A DNA stretch of 64,000 nucleotides from Phalacrocorax aristotelis (lineage: Eukaryota > Chordata > Aves > Suliformes > Phalacrocoracidae), in NCBI RefSeq assembly GCF_949628215.1, contig NC_134283.1:22236975-22300974 (forward strand), in the 5' to 3' direction. Position 1 is the stretch's first letter, and every line of letters starts with the position of its first letter. Below the pieces are notes generated by a model that did no database searches, had not been told where the DNA came from, and worked only from the letters and a program-made list of their open reading frames with translations. The translations under genes and the position numbers were made by a program. Below are positions 23,793 through 33,208 of this stretch, piece after piece.

Positions 23793-26700
23793 ATGCAGGC
23801 GGGCTACGCAGCCGTCCTGTGTGAGTACAGCTCGGGGACATGGCGGGGGGATGGCCTCGGGGGGTCACCCCGGTGGGTGGCTCTGTGGGGGGGCTCACGC
23901 CGCTCACTGTTGGCTGCCCAGGTGTCCTGGCTGTGCTGGGGCTGGAGGCTGCTGCGCCAGGTGAATGCGAGATCACCCGCCTGCTCCAGGACAAGCTGCA
24001 GTACGAGATGCGCCTGCAGTACATGGTAACCCCCAGTTTGGGGGGTGGGGTTGGGGAGATATGTGGCACTGCAAGGCCCCGCTTTGCTGTGGGAGGGGGG
24101 ACACAGGGGGGCAACACCCGAGGCCTCTACAGTGACCGGGTGCTGGGGGTGTGTGTTGCGTTTTCTTTTTTGTTTACTGGGGGAAACTTGTACCAAACGG
24201 TGCCCAGAGCTGCTTCTTCTGGTGCATCTTTGGGGGTTGACCACATCAAGAGGCTTTTCCACCGGATCACCGGTGTCACGCTGAGGCTGGCAGCGATGTC
24301 CCTGTCACTTTGCTGCCAGGCCCTCTGCTCTTATCCACCTTTCCAGAAGCACTACTTCCCTATCAACTACAAGGTCCAGGTCCAGTACGAAGAGGTGCTG
24401 AGGCCGTCCAACATCACCCACCTGGTAAGACGGTAGCAGGGGATGGCCCCGTGATGGGGACGCTCTGGGGACCCGCGGGGGCTGCTTGGGTCTCACCCGG
24501 TGCACCTTCTCACCCGCAGCGCAACAGGACAGTGTCGGAGCCAGCGCTGCGGTACCTCTGGTTCCACATCAACTCCCAGGCAGTGCTGCGGATCCACGAG
24601 GTGCTGCCGGAGAAGCACCCATCCTGGAAGTACACCCAGGAGCTGTGCCAGCTCTTCGACGCCCTGGGCAAGGAGTACAGCAAGTACCGACAGGTGGGGA
24701 GACCCCGGCATCCCCCGGCACTCCAGCCTGGCTGCAGGCTCGCACACAGCCTTGCACACCCTTTGCAGGGGTGTTGCGTGCATGGGCAGCGTGCAAGTGC
24801 CCGGTGCCTGTGCATGCAGACAGGTGTGCTGCCTGCTCACATGGCACACGGACAGATGTGGGGGTGCAGAAGTGGAACACATACCCACACGGCACACAGA
24901 CGTGGTGTGAGGACACACGCGCACAGGCATGAACACCGCGGGGTGCGCAACACGGGCGTGCACAGCGCCGCTGCATGTGGGAGGGCCGGCGTGGGCAGCG
25001 TGCTGGAGGGCAGAGATTGGCACCCGAGGTGCAGGGCCGTGAGACAGGGCTGGGGGCTTTCTTCTCCATCTGGCATTGGTGGTTCAGTGGTAGAATTCTC
25101 GCCTGCCACGCGGGAGGCCCGGGTTCGATTCCCGGCCAATGCAGTTATACCTTTTTCTTGCCTCCAACCACACCCTGGGGGGCTGGGAGACGGAATGAGA
25201 CGGTCACCACCACGGTCGTGGGATGGCAAGTGCCACGGCCTGAGGGGGCATGCTACAGAAGGTGAACCTCGGCTTCATCCCTGTTTTCTCAGTGGTGGTA
25301 CCTTGTTGCAGCAGTAGCAGAAGTCCTGCCTCTTCTCCCAGGCCCCTGCTACCACAATGGAGCTGCTGCACCTTGGAGGCAGCTGCATTTGGGTACTGGC
25401 TGGGGGTGGTCTGTCACAGCGGGGTGTCCAGGATGAACCCAAAGTGTGGCTGGGTTGTCCTGTGCCCAGGCTCAGGCTCCACAGCCCCTCCGAGGAGAGC
25501 ACGAGCTTTGCTGGGTCTTCTCATCAGAGCGTTAACTCTGAAGGCTAATGACAACCCCCCATTTGCTGGCGGTGATATCTGAGGCAGCAGGAAGAGGCGC
25601 TCCCATGGCTTGATCCCCGGCATCAGAAGTGCCTGTTGGGGGTCCCCTGCCTGGGGTGGTTCACAGCCGGCAGTGCCTGTCCCTGCTGGTCCCCTCGTGC
25701 TGGGTGCAGGGCCGTGGGGCAGGGGTGGGGGGGCTGCGCCACATCTGGCATTGGTGGTTCAGTGGTAGAATTCTCGCCTGCCACGCGGGAGGCCCGGGTT
25801 CGATTCCCGGCCAATGCAACAGCTGCAGCCTTTTGCGCACCCTCTTGTGCTGTGGGGGGGGTTATGTTGGCTAGCAAGGGGTGCCCTCGGCCTCCTGGGT
25901 GCCACTATCCCTGTGGCCGCTGTGTGGGTACTCAGGCTCTGAGGATGGCAGCACCAGCTCTGCAGTGAGTGTCCCTGGCCTGGTGGTATCGTGGGGGCAG
26001 TGGGAGGAGCTGGTTTGGTGACAGGGAGCATCTCTGCTGGGTGGCAGGAGGGACACTGGCTTTTTGGCAGTGAGGGTTCCTGTCTCGGTGTTAGTGAGTG
26101 TCTGTGGCTTGGTGGCAGTGAGGATCACCTGCTCTGTGTCAGTGAACGACACTGGCTCAAGAGCAGTGGGGGGTCCAGGCCCCTGTCAGAGATGCCCAGG
26201 CCCCAGAGTCTTAGGGCATCCGTGAGCAGCCCTACATCTGGCATTGTTGGCTCAGTGGAATACTTTTTGCTGCTGCCCCAAAGAGCCTAGATTTGGTTCC
26301 CAGCCCATGCAGCCCTGATGTCCTGCTCTTCACCTCCATAGCACCTGACTTGGGCTCCATGCGGCCATGTGCTGCTGGGGGCTGGGATGTGCTGCCGCAC
26401 CTTGGAGGCAGCTGCATTTGGGTACTGGCTGGGGGTGGTCTGTCACAGCGGGGTGTCCAGGATGAACCCAAAGTGTGGCTGGGTTGTCCTGTGCCACGGG
26501 GCAGGCTCCACAGCCCCTCCGAGGAGAGCACGAGCTTTGCTGGGTCTTCTCATCAGAGCGTTAACTCTGAAGGCTAATGACAACCCCCCATTTGCTGGCG
26601 GTGATATCTGAGGCAGCAGGAAGAGGCGCTCCCATGGCTTGATCCCCGGCATCAGAAGTGCCTGTTGGGGGTCCCCTGCCTGGGGTGGTTCACAGCCGGC

Positions 26701-28948
26701 AGTGCCTGTCCCTGCTGGTCCCCTCGTGCTGGGTGCAGGGCCGTGGGGCAGGGGTGGGGGGGCTGCGCCACATCTGGCATTGGTGGTTCAGTGGTAGAAT
26801 TCTCGCCTGCCACGCGGGAGGCCCGGGTTCGATTCCCGGCCAATGCAACAGCTGCAGCCTTTTGCGCACCCCGGTGTCCTGGGGCGGGCTGCCGGGGAAT
26901 GCAGTGGTTCTTCTCCCTTGGCTCCCCCGGGCGCTTGCACGGCCGCTCCAGGGTGGCATTGCTGGGTGGGCAGAGCAGAACCAGCATCCCTTTTATACTT
27001 CCCAGTGGCTATGGCAGGGAGCTGTGGGGGGAGGGGAGGAGCTTGGTGGCAGTGAGTGTCCACGGCTTTCAGTGGCAGTGAGTGTGCGTGGCTCGGTGGC
27101 ACTGAGGGCTCCCGGCATGGTGGCAGCGGGGGCTGCCTGGGACTGGAGGGTGCACCTGCGGCCCAGGGGCAGCTGCATTTGGGTACTGGCTGGGGGTGGT
27201 CTGTCACAGCGGGGTGTCCAGGATGAACCCAAAGTGTGGCTGGGTTGTCCTGTGCCCAGGCTCAGGCTCCGCAGCCTCTCCGAGGAGAGCACGAGCTTTG
27301 CTGGGTCTTCTCATCAGAGCATTAACTCTGAAGGCTAATGACAACCCCCCATTTGCTGGCGGTGATATCTGAGGCAGCAGGAAGAGGCGCTCCCATGGCT
27401 TGATCCCCGGCATCAGAAGTGCCTGTTGGGGGTCCCCTGCCTGGGGTGGTTCACAGCCGGCAGTGCCTGTCCCTGCTGGTCCCCTCGTGCTGGGTGCAGG
27501 GCCGTGGGGCAGGGGTGGGGGGGCTGCGCCACATCTGGCATTGGTGGTTCAGTGGTAGAATTCTCGCCTGCCACGCGGGAGGCCCGGGTTCGATTCCCGG
27601 CCAATGCAACAGCTGCAGCCTTTTGCGCACCCTCTTGTGCTGTGGGGGGGGTTATGTTGGCTAGCAAGGGGTGCCCTCGGCCTCCTGGGTGCCACTATCC
27701 CTGTGGCCGCTGTGTGGGTACTCAGGCTCTGAGGATGGCAGCACCAGCTCTGCAGTGAGTGTCCCTGGCCTGGTGGTATCGTGGGGGCAGTGGGAGGAGC
27801 TGGTTTGGTGACAGGGAGCATCTCTGCTGGGTGGCAGGAGGGACACTGGCTTTTTGGCAGTGAGGGTTCCTGTCTCGGTGTTAGTGAGTGTCTGTGGCTT
27901 GGTGGCAGTGAGGATCACCTGCTCTGTGTCAGTGAACGACACTGGCTCAAGAGCAGTGGGGGGTCCAGGCCCCTGTCAGAGATGCCCAGGCCCCAGAGTC
28001 TTAGGGCATCCGTGAGCAGCCCTACATCTGGCATTGTTGGCTCAGTGGAATACTTTTTGCTGCTGCCCCAAAGAGCCTAGATTTGGTTCCCAGCCCATGC
28101 AGCCCTGATGTCCTGCTCTTCACCTCCATAGCACCTGACTTGGGCTCCATGCGGCCATGTGCTGCTGGGGGCTGGGATGTGCTGCCGCACCTTGGAGGCA
28201 GCTGCATTTGGGTACTGGCTGGGGGTGGTCTGTCACAGCGGGGTGTCCAGGATGAACCCAAAGTGTGGCTGGGTTGTCCTGTGCCACGGGGCAGGCTCCA
28301 CAGCCCCTCCGAGGAGAGCACGAGCTTTGCTGGGTCTTCTCATCAGAGCGTTAACTCTGAAGGCTAATGACAACCCCCCATTTGCTGGCGGTGATATCTG
28401 AGGCAGCAGGAAGAGGCGCTCCCATGGCTTGATCCCCGGCATCAGAAGTGCCTGTTGGGGGTCCCCTGCCTGGGGTGGTTCACAGCCGGCAGTGCCTGTC
28501 CCTGCTGGTCCCCTCGTGCTGGGTGCAGGGCCGTGGGGCAGGGGTGGGGGGGCTGCGCCACATCTGGCATTGGTGGTTCAGTGGTAGAATTCTCGCCTGC
28601 CACGCGGGAGGCCCGGGTTCGATTCCCGGCCAATGCAACAGCTGCAGCCTTTTGCGCACCCTCTTGTCCTGGGGACATCTTGTTGATGCCCCGGTGACCT
28701 GTCCCTGTAGACGGATGTGGAAACCGTGGTGGCCGACCTGGTGAAGCTGGTCCACAGCACAGGTGTCGAGAGCCGGAGGAAGGCTGTGCGCCCCAAGGCA
28801 CTGCTGGACAACTGCCTCAAGGTCATGCAGATGCTCTACAGAGTGCCCTGTGAGTGGGGACTTGTGGGATGGAGCTGCCAGGCATGGGAGTCCTGTCCCA
28901 CCTGGTGACACCTGTTCCCTCCGCCCAGGTCAGTGGGAGTCCACCTAA
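23793..28948 (+). CDS. IL34: IL34, interleukin-34 (complete, 6 coding exons)
   Basis: IL34 is a secreted dimeric helical cytokine that binds CSF1R and supports macrophages, microglia and Langerhans-type cells. Coding exons are 23793-23820, 23922-24025, 24347-24424, 24520-24693, 28711-28849 and 28929-28948 (TAA), giving 180 residues with every junction in frame. Residues 1-22 form a signal peptide (MQAGYAAVLCVLAVLGLEAA). The mature part shows GECEITRLLQDKLQYEMRL, KHYFPINYKV, the glycosylation site SNITHL (human N76 position), ALRYLW, HPSWKYTQEL and the family hallmark VRPKALLDNCLKVM. A second N-x-T (RNRT) is present. The protein stops at VPCQWEST and lacks the long Pro/Ser-rich tail of the mammalian protein (about 242 aa). 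Intron 4 is 4 kb and houses tRNA-Gly genes; the other introns are 79 to 321 bases. Confidence 0.95.
25073..25143 (+). tRNA. tRNA-Gly (anticodon GCC), copy 1
   Basis: This 71-base gene matches the vertebrate tRNA-Gly(GCC) sequence I know exactly: a 7-bp acceptor stem GCATTGG/CCAATGC, A box TGGTTCAGTGG, anticodon loop CTGCCAC with GCC, and B box GGTTCGATTCC. There is no intron. A Pol III terminator TTTTT follows at 25152. It shares only the six leader bases CATCTG with the other copies, so it is outside the duplicated unit. It lies in IL34 intron 4, on the same strand. Confidence 0.97.
25299..25365 (-). pseudogene. Fragment related to dehydrogenase exon 4
   Basis: About 65 bases align with 31918-31985, the end of exon 4 of the dehydrogenase relic on the same (-) strand, at roughly 80 percent identity by eye. 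The shared block includes GTACCTTG, GTAGCAGA and GTCCTGCCTC. Read on the - strand it gives EKRQDFCYCCNKV where the relic gives AGRQDICYHCSKV, so the catalytic-type Y-x3-K spacing is still visible and the exon-intron junction is included. No other exon of such a gene is nearby, so this is a broken copy inside IL34 intron 4. Confidence 0.55.
25748..25818 (+). tRNA. tRNA-Gly (anticodon GCC), copy 2
   Basis: Identical over all 71 bases to copy 1, with complete acceptor, D, anticodon and T arms and intact A and B boxes. A four-T terminator follows at 25831. It is the tRNA of unit R1 in the left duplication arm. There is no sign of decay. Confidence 0.97.
26241..26311 (+). pseudogene. Decayed tRNA-Gly-like copy, left arm
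   Basis: This stretch keeps the leader CATCTG, the start GCATTG, the A-box region TGGCTCAGTGG, the end CATGCA and the exact 71-base length of the neighbouring tRNA genes. The anticodon stem-loop and the B box (ATTTGGTTCCC) no longer match, and GCC is absent from the loop. It looks like a tRNA-Gly gene that has lost function by base substitutions. Confidence 0.65.
26777..26847 (+). tRNA. tRNA-Gly (anticodon GCC), copy 3
   Basis: Identical to copies 1 and 2, within unit R2 that ends the left arm. The tail TTTTGCGCACC supplies the terminator at 26860. Flank divergence from the right arm begins at 26872, which marks the duplication edge. Confidence 0.97.
26872..27167 (+). other. Unique junction between the two duplication arms
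   Basis: About 300 bases separate the arms and are not found elsewhere in the window as a block. They contain two or three copies of the GGTGGCAGTGAGTGT motif also seen in the spacers, so the junction is probably a diverged remnant of the same repeat family. No gene is visible. Confidence 0.6.
27538..27608 (+). tRNA. tRNA-Gly (anticodon GCC), copy 4
   Basis: Identical to the other copies, in unit R3 of the right arm. Its downstream flank (CCTCTTGTGCTGTGGGGG) is the same as that of copy 2, confirming these two as direct duplicates 1790 bases apart. Confidence 0.97.
28031..28101 (+). pseudogene. Decayed tRNA-Gly-like copy, right arm
   Basis: Same sequence as the decayed copy at 26241-26311, carried along in the spacer of the right arm. 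That the two decayed copies match each other while differing strongly from the live genes shows that the decay preceded the 1.5-kb duplication. Confidence 0.65.
28567..28637 (+). tRNA. tRNA-Gly (anticodon GCC), copy 5
   Basis: Identical to the other copies, in unit R4, with a TTTT terminator at 28650. It lies only 73 bases upstream of IL34 exon 5, so a Pol III transcription complex would occupy the region of the branch point and polypyrimidine tract of the intron. Confidence 0.97.
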
Positions 28949-29395
28949 TGCTGCAGAAGACCCCTCGCTTGATGTCTTCTCCTTGCCATGGGGCCCAGGA
29001 TGCTGCCTCTTCTCTGTCTGTCCCCCCGGCAGAACCCCTTGGGAGTCCCCAAGGAAGGTGTAAAAGGGGACAAATGCCACCCACTCCAGGACCAAATGCC
29101 ACCCCCTCTGGGATCTGGGACTGTTCACAGCCATGAGGCTGGCCCCATCTGAAATGCCAGGCACCTTCTGCAGGGGTGCAGGCAGGGGGGCTCAGACCCA
29201 GCTCCCCGTGGGCAGGCAGCTGCTGGCTGCCTGAGGGGGGCATGCTGCCCTGCCTGCAGCAGGGCGAGGGCATTGCCCAGTTCCTGTCAGTTTGTATTTT
29301 TCCCTCAGCTTTTGTTAAACACCAGGTAATTCTCTAGTGCTCAGCATTGCAGCTCAGCTTCCAACCGGGTCCTTGGAGCCTCCAACCTTACCTGA

Positions 29396-29401
29396 AATAA
29401 A
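29396..29401 (+). terminator. IL34: IL34 polyadenylation signal
   Basis: AATAAA lies 448 bases after the IL34 stop codon and is the first canonical signal downstream on the + strand. The intervening sequence is taken as the 3' UTR. Confidence 0.75.
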
Positions 29402-31669
29402 GGACCAGCAGAGAGAACCCCAGCTGCCTCCTCATTCGGGGTGTCAGTCCCCTCCCTCATCATTGGGGGGGGAGATATTCGCCCTGATATAGGGATCCCT
29501 CAGAGCCACTGTCTGCCAAGTCACCTCTGTCAGCTCCAGCCACTTCCCCGGCAAGAAAACATCTGGATTTGTTTGTTGTGCTTGGCGGAGCAGTGCAGGC
29601 AGCGTGCTGGAGGGGCTGGGGCCTGGCTGGCTGCCTCCCCACTTCCCAGCTTAGTTAATTACCGTAATCAACTATTATAGCCCTTAACTGGTGTATTCCT
29701 TGCTGCGGGCTGCTTGGGATTACAAAGTCTATGAAAGTGTGCAGGTGAGGCACTGCAGCAAGAACCGGATGCAATGTCTTCCACTACCTCCTCCTCTCCT
29801 CACCCTCCCTTCATGCCTAGTGATGGGTCATGTTTATATAAAGCCCACACAGAGCTCACATAAAGCCCATCAGCTATGATCTGCTGCTTGAGAAAGGGGT
29901 TTAATTTGAGGGACCCCCTCGCCCACTCCTGCAGGGTCTTAACAAATAGCCCCGAGGTGGTCCAGAGCCCCACCTGGGGCTGCCCAAGCCCCCAGGGCTG
30001 AGCTCTCACTCCCTAACATCAAGCATGGGAATGGTCCCCTGTGCTCCTCACCTGTGGGAAAACTGAAGCTGCCCCACCAAAGTGACCCTGGCCAGGCTTC
30101 CCAGAGCGCGCCTGCATCAACCATCTGGGCTTGAGGCATGCTAAAGCCCTGCATTTCCAGCCCAAGTGCCCACTTGAGATGTTGCAACATTTTTATCTGG
30201 GACTTTTTTTTTAATCTGATATCTTTCAAGAGATGGCTTCAAACATGTTAACTGAGAGCGGCCACAGAAATGCGCTCATGTAATGGGGACTGGGATTCTG
30301 TCTGAAGTATCTTGTGATACACTGTGAGATGGGATGGATGCAGTGTGGGGTCAGCCGAGGGTGAGGTGCTGAGGGCCCAAAAGACATCCCTAGGGACATG
30401 CTAGGGCTTGGGAGGTGCTCCTGCTGTGAAAACCCCCCCACCTGCTGGAAAAGGAAGAGAATTGGGCTCTGGTAAGGATTTGCTGTGTCTGCAGTTTTGG
30501 GCTGTCTGGAATGGTCCAGGCCACCAGCCAGCATGGCTTATGACCATAGAGTGAGGCTGTATCCAGACCTGCCCTTTGGGGAGTGGGAAGGTGCCCAGAG
30601 GGATCCCTCAGTCCCTGGAGCTTGGCACTAGGATGTGGGACCTCGCTTGGAACATCCTCCCCTCTGCTGTCCCAGCCCAAGCCAGCATCCCTGGGTGGTG
30701 GGACAGCAATACCAGCTCTCACCCCCCCAAGCAGGTGGTCCCTTTTCCCACCCTACAGAACCAGAGTGAGCCTGGAAATGGCAATTAATCAACTTTACTG
30801 AGCTCAGTGGCTGCTGTGGCTGGGTGCTGCTCTCACCAGGGTAGGCTCTATCCTCTCCAGTCCCAGAAAGGGCCATTGATGGTGGCTGAGACCTGGGCTG
30901 GCAGCTGCAGGATGCCCTTGCACACTCTCCTCCACCCTCGCAGAGCCCTGCCAGGCTCAAGGACATGGGAAAAAAAGTCAGCCAAAACCCCTTCCTGGCA
31001 CATTCAGCCGCACCTCCGGGAGCAGTGGGATGCCAGCTCTGGCTGGGGCAGGTTGGGAGAGGCTGGGGATGCGCTAGCATCCAAGGGCTAGAGCTTTGCA
31101 CAAATTAATCATCCCTAATTTGGATGCTATAAGGCTGGAGGTTAATTTTACAGTTCCTAATAAAAAAGGGATTAGTATTTTTGCTCTGAGCGCTAGAGTG
31201 GGGGTAAGGCCTGCCCAGCTATGCTGCAAGAAGCTACTTGTCTTGAACCTTGCCTTGGCATGGTCAGAGGAGAAGGCGAACTGGGGGGAGTTGACGGCAG
31301 AACCCTGGGTGCAGCCCTCCTGCCAGCACCAAGCACGGGGCCCGGGTGCCCTCTGCTGACACATGGTTGGGATGGGAAATTAAAAAAAAAGGGAAGAAAG
31401 TGGATGGTTTAGGGGCGAGGCCAGAGCTGGCCCTTTGCTGCCGTAGTGCAGCTCCCCGGGACTGAGGGGGGACGCAGAGGGGCCTGTGGGTGCGGCTGGG
31501 AGGGGGATGAAGCCAGGAAGGGTTGGGTGTGGGAAGGCATGTCCATGGATGGGCTGCCTGGGGCAAGGGGTGCTCGTGGGAAGGGATGGCCATGGGAAGA
31601 ATTGCCCCACAAAGGGATGTCTGTGGAACTTTGCTGTGCCATGGTGCCTGTGCACCTCCCGTCACTCAC
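29402..31669. other. Intergenic, IL34 to dehydrogenase relic; two AT-rich islands
   Basis: I see no gene in this stretch. Two short AT-rich islands stand out against the GC-rich background: 29640-29720 (TTAGTTAATTACCGTAATCA) and 31085-31200 (AATTAATCATCCCTAATTTG, followed by a TTAATTTTACAGTTCC stretch). They hold homeodomain-type TAAT cores and could be conserved non-coding elements, but this is inference from composition only. Confidence 0.45.
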
Positions 31670-33208
31670 CAATCCTGGTCCCAAGGGCGGTGTCACACAG
31701 CCGGGGTCCACGGACACACAGAGGAGCCTGCTGCCCCCATACTCCAGGGCCAGACACTTGGTGAGCATGTTCAGAGCAACCTGGGGCCACAGCTACCACT
31801 GTCATGGGGTGGCCCTGCCACAGCCAGAGAGGTGGGGAATCCTGCAGCAGGTAACACCATCCCATCCCCGCCCCCCCCCCCCCCCCCCCCCCCCCAACTT
31901 CCTTGCCATTCTTCTGGCAGCAGTACCTTGCTGCAGTGGTAGCAGATGTCCTGCCTCCCCGCCCAAACCTCCGCTGCCTCAGTGGAGCCCAGGATACCGG
32001 AGATGTCAACGATGGCAGCTCTGCTGCAGCTCATCCTATGCTGCTGCCCTTCACCCTCAGCTGCCTGCGGGGGACAGGCACTTGGGCATTACCATCCTCT
32101 TCCCCCCCTCCCTCCCCCAGTATTTGGGGCACAGGGTGCGTGTGGCTTCACCTGGCTTGTCTGCAGGGACCCATTGATGATGGACGTGTAGACAAGGGTC
32201 ATGTTTTCTGCTGTCTTGGTGGCCAGCATGCTGTGGCACATGGTGCTGGCATTGTTGATCAGGAGGTTGAGGCCTGCGGTTCCCACCTCCTCCCACACTT
32301 TCCTGACCACTGCCTTGATGCTACTGGGGTCTGTCACATCTACAAGGGGACAAGAAGGCTTGGAAATGGGCTGGGGGAGGGGCCATGGCCCAGTTAAGAT
32401 GCTGTAGGACATGGTACGAGGCAGCTACTGGCCACTGAGCAGCCTTCTGGTCCTAGCAGTGACCTGGTTGGGCTGAGCCAACCTGAGGAACCTGCCTGCT
32501 TGGGTGGCATTTCAGAGACTCACCCATGGGTGCCATTAAGTCCCAAGAGGCTTAGTACCCCTTCCCACCCTAGCACCTACCTAGAGGCAGGACCATGACA
32601 TTGGGGCAACCCAAAGACACCGTGTTGATAGCCTACACAGAGAAGAGGGTGGGGTGTGGGTGGGTGTAAGGTGGAGAGGCTTGGCAGGGGAGTGGCTATG
32701 CCTCATGCTGGGGTGGGAACTGGGCAGCTCCATGTGCCATGGCCAACAGGTTTTGACAAGCCCCTGTGGGAGAGAGTCAAGGCGAGTTGCTGCTACTCTG
32801 CACCTGGCTGAGCCCTCGGTGGCTTCAAAGCCCCCAGCAGCAATGTCCCAGCTGTGGGGGCTGCTGGCAATCCCACCCCTCTGGCAACCCCCCACCATGC
32901 AGTCATCTATGCCAAGAATGGCAAAAAAATTTAACTAAATATATGTATTTTTCCAGGCCCGTTCAGTGATGGGGTACTGACACTCCCCAAAGCCAAGTAG
33001 GGATGGTGGCACTCCCAGGCTCTGCATTTCCCAGCCTGTCCTGGAGCTGACCCCCCTGTCCCTGCCCCGTCCTGGCACCCTCCTTACTTTCGCTGGGGTC
33101 CAGGCAAGCAGCAAAGAGGTGCTGAGGTGGGCTGGGCTGCTCCAGCAAGCCCTTCAGCAGCCCCAGGCCAAGCTCCCCATCGCAGCCAGTCAGCAGGACG
33201 CTGCCCAT
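31670..33208 (-). pseudogene. Short-chain dehydrogenase (C-factor/sniffer-like), decaying copy
   Basis: Five exon-like blocks on the - strand are 33088-33208, 32581-32632, 32152-32339, 31927-32064 and 31670-31780. They encode, in order, MGSVLLTGCDGELGLGLL (the Rossmann start, usually TGxxxGxG), NVMVLPL, DVTDPSSIKAVVRKVWEEVG with LLINNAS, SCSRAAIVDISGILGS, and CYHCSKVALNMLTKCLALEY, which carries the Y-x3-K pair. Exons 2 to 5 join in frame with GT-AG sites. The exon 1 donor (GTAAGG) leaves phase 1 while exon 2 needs phase 0. One glycine of the cofactor motif is replaced by Glu, a segment of about 8 residues (usually AFLPLLKK) is missing before exon 4, and no C-terminal exon is recognisable. A young, broken or fast-diverging paralogue fits best. 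A lineage-specific working gene with different exon ends is the alternative. Confidence 0.6.
31871..31895. repeat. 25-base C run in dehydrogenase intron
   Basis: A continuous C run of about 25 bases lies between exons 4 and 5 of the dehydrogenase relic. Such runs can form G-quadruplex structures on the other strand and are prone to length error in assemblies. Confidence 0.85.

Larger units (their letters stand above)
25378..26871 (+). repeat. Left arm of 1.5-kb tandem duplication in IL34 intron 4
   Basis: This arm repeats at 27168-28661, offset by exactly 1790 bases. By eye the arms differ at only a few positions (for example near 25481/27271). Each arm is itself built as unit R, spacer, unit R. 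R is about 480 bases with a conserved 370-base leader (AGCTGCATTTGGGTACTGGC onward), a tRNA-Gly gene and a TTTTGCGCACC tail. The two R units within an arm are 1029 bases apart. The spacer contains short degenerate GGTGGCAGTGAG repeats and a decayed tRNA. Growth by unequal crossover is the simplest history. Confidence 0.9.
27168..28661 (+). repeat. Right arm of 1.5-kb tandem duplication in IL34 intron 4
   Basis: A near-perfect copy of 25378-26871 with the same order: unit R3 with tRNA, spacer with decayed tRNA, unit R4 with tRNA. It ends 49 bases before IL34 exon 5, so the duplication approached but did not include coding sequence. The very low divergence of non-functional spacer sequence suggests a recent duplication or ongoing gene conversion, or possibly an assembly artefact. 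Confidence 0.9.

Noticed and set aside
22756-23964. 402-residue open frame on the + strand upstream of IL34
   Set aside because: It lies in GC-rich, stop-poor repeat sequence, has no recognisable domain, and overlaps IL34 exons 1 and 2 in another context.
31409-31669. Continuation of dehydrogenase exon 5 to a stop near 31409
   Set aside because: A strong donor (GTGAGTG) ends the exon at 31670, and the sequence beyond shows no family likeness.
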